Below, piece by piece: positions 62,662-64,000 of a stretch of DNA of 64,000 bases. The notes under the pieces are model-generated. The model saw only the letters and a list, made by a program, of their open reading frames with translations, was not told where the DNA came from and did not search any database. The stretch lies in assembly GCF_003234935.1 (NCBI RefSeq), contig NZ_QKSB01000011.1, positions 29,031-93,030 on the forward strand, read 5' to 3'. Within the stretch, counting starts at the first letter, position 1. Every line of letters starts with the position of its first letter. The stretch is from Putridiphycobacter roseus (lineage in GTDB: Bacteria > Bacteroidota > Bacteroidia > Flavobacteriales_D > Crocinitomicaceae). Position numbers and translations under genes: made by a program.

Positions 62662-63740
62662 AATTGTTTTAAAATGTTTCTATATAATAATAAGGATATG
62701 GCTAAAAAAATGATATTTGGAATCCAGGTAGCTATTAAAGGTGGAAAACCAACGTTTAAGGCGGCGACAGTAGTCATTTTCATAGCAAATATATATAGGA
62801 CACACAATAGAATACCTAATGCTAATTTGCCACCAGTGCCACTCCTTGATTTTCTACTCGATACTAATACACCAATAAAAGTGAGTATGTAAATAGCAAA
62901 TGGAGCTGCCATTCTATTGTATTTATCTAATAAATATTTCGGGACTAATTTTGATTTCTTTTGTTCCTCGGATTTAATAAACTTATTTAGCTCCGCATAA
63001 TTCATAGCTTCTACTATGTTTTCCCTAAATATAAGGTCGGTTACTTTAAATGGTAAAATGGTGTCTATAATAGGTATCAATGTTAATTGATCATTCTTTT
63101 CTCCAAAATATCGAATACTTACCTCCTGTAAATGCCACATTTTGGATAAGCTATCTCCCTGTGCTTTGTTTGCTTTTAATTTGTAAATCAAATCATAGCC
63201 ATCCCATTGTTCTATAATTAAATTATTTACAGAATTGTCCTTACTGCTATACTTACCGTATAATACATTCTGTCCGTTTTCGAATTGTACTTTTCCACTG
63301 GTGGGGTTAAAGGAATTTCGGTAAAACCTTTCTTCAAAATCAAGTCTCATTTTGTTAGAGGGAGGTAACACAAAATTATACATGATTAATGTGATCACTA
63401 CTAATATGGTTGCAGAGATAAAGTAAGGTCTCAAAAATCGATTAAAACTTACTCCAGATCCTAGAATAGGAATTATCTCTGAATTCTGTGCCATCTTTGA
63501 AGTGAACCAAATAACAGAAATGAAATTAATCATAAATATAAACTGAAAACCAAAGAATAATATAAAATTAGAATAATACACCGTAAATATTTCAAACCAA
63601 CTAGCTCCCTTCTCTATAAAGCTAGATAACTTGTCTGAAAGATCAAATACCATACTAATCATCATTAACAATATGAATATAAATATGAAAGTACCAAGGA
63701 ACTTTTTTATAATGTATTTATCTATTTTAGTTATTATCAT
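62658..63740 (-). CDS. LptF/LptG-family lipopolysaccharide export permease
   Basis: The permease of about 360 residues spans the inner membrane with six helices: one pair near the N-terminus (KIDKYIIKKFLGTFIFIFILLMMISMVFDLSDK), others near residues 55, 95, 290, 315 and 340, around a periplasmic jellyroll of ~170 residues. With LptB it forms the ABC transporter that extracts lipopolysaccharide. The ATG at 63740 gives the family start; a longer in-frame start at 63785 is less likely. Whether it is LptF or LptG cannot be told. Confidence 0.88.
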   Translation of the reverse strand: MIITKIDKYIIKKFLGTFIFIFILLMMISMVFDLSDKLSSFIEKGASWFEIFTVYYSNFILFFGFQFIFMINFISVIWFTSKMAQNSEIIPILGSGVSFNRFLRPYFISATILVVITLIMYNFVLPPSNKMRLDFEERFYRNSFNPTSGKVQFENGQNVLYGKYSSKDNSVNNLIIEQWDGYDLIYKLKANKAQGDSLSKMWHLQEVSIRYFGEKNDQLTLIPIIDTILPFKVTDLIFRENIVEAMNYAELNKFIKSEEQKKSKLVPKYLLDKYNRMAAPFAIYILTFIGVLVSSRKSRSGTGGKLALGILLCVLYIFAMKMTTVAALNVGFPPLIATWIPNIIFLAISLLLYRNILKQL

Positions 63741-63950
63741 TATTACTATGTAGCTTTTTATGTAGTATGATGCAAAATTAAACAAGATTTCATGTCTTTT
63801 ACATATCCTACTTACTATTATTTACTGTTGTCCTTCACATTTTAGCATTTAATAGAGCTTAGGTAAGGTAGTACCGATTTTAAATAATTATTTTTTAGCC
63901 TATTTATGAGATAGTTAATAATGTATTTCACAATTAATTTAGAAAAGGCA

Positions 63951-63980
63951 TTGTCAAGTAAAAAAAGAGGTGTATCTTTG
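63951..63980 (+). promoter_or_regulatory. Strong Bacteroidota promoter at the window edge
   Basis: TTG (63951-63953), a 19-bp spacer and TATCTTTG (63973-63980) match the consensus well, followed by CGCCCCC. It points out of the window, to a gene not included here. The rest of 63741-64000 shows no gene. Confidence 0.75.
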
Positions 63981-64000
63981 CGCCCCCAAACGAGGGTAAA

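Overview
The window looks like a chromosomal stretch of a low-GC Bacteroidota, most likely a member of the class Flavobacteriia. Evidence: proteins ending in type IX secretion (T9SS) sorting domains, the T9SS genes porD and porQ, the compact ~287-residue RpoD, the bamD-rpoZ-coaBC-porD-recN gene order, promoters of the form TTG-N19..22-TAnnTTTG, and no obvious Shine-Dalgarno sites. I cannot place it at genus level from sequence alone.

Layout. 1-5.3 kb: 3' part of a CotH-like T9SS cargo, a glycosyltransferase and a DUF5686-type outer-membrane protein. 5.4-15 kb: queA, ispD, a 1.26-kresidue SdrD-like T9SS adhesin, an extended GAPDH, rpoD and a saccharopine/alanine-dehydrogenase-like enzyme. 15.1-16.2 kb: tmRNA (ssrA) followed immediately by a repeat element carrying a four-helix-bundle (S23/IVP-like) gene. 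16.3-25.5 kb: an accessory cluster with a UbiA-like prenyltransferase, a His-rich membrane protein, an RND/MMPL exporter, a CYTH-like and a kinase-like secreted protein, an outer-membrane barrel, a halogenase-like flavoenzyme and an MDR oxidoreductase. 25.6-30.5 kb: tRNA-Ala with a decayed copy of the repeat element, then a LytS/LytTR two-component system broken up by two 772-bp direct repeats that enclose a foreign-looking three-gene unit. 30.7-40.4 kb: a TonB-type receptor, a di-haem peroxidase, a PhoX-like T9SS protein and a leucine-rich-repeat protein. 40.5-64 kb: mostly core genes: monomeric isocitrate dehydrogenase, a PadR module, a truncated globin, OmpA-like proteins, tsaB, recN-porD-coaBC-rpoZ-bamD, a serine-palmitoyltransferase-like enzyme, an RprXY-like two-component pair, pdxJ, CBS-nadK-porQ, a Crp/Fnr regulator, and lptF/G-thioesterase-isochorismate synthase.

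How the genes work together. PorD and PorQ belong to the secretion machinery that would export the three sorting-domain proteins seen here (CotH-like, SdrD-like, PhoX-like). The thioesterase and isochorismate synthase point to menaquinone synthesis. BamD and LptF/G serve outer-membrane biogenesis. The serine-palmitoyltransferase-like enzyme points to sphingolipids.

The most unusual observations: (1) a hairpin plus four-helix-bundle element whose copies begin exactly one base after the 3' ends of tmRNA and of tRNA-Ala; (2) an intact isochorismate synthase frame with no ATG, GTG or TTG for roughly 270 codons, apparently started at ATT or reached by frameshifting on A8; (3) the uncharacterised RND/CYTH-like/kinase-like operon and its flavoenzyme neighbours; (4) the 772-bp repeats, which have the geometry of a single-crossover insertion and hide a small truncated signal-peptide gene.
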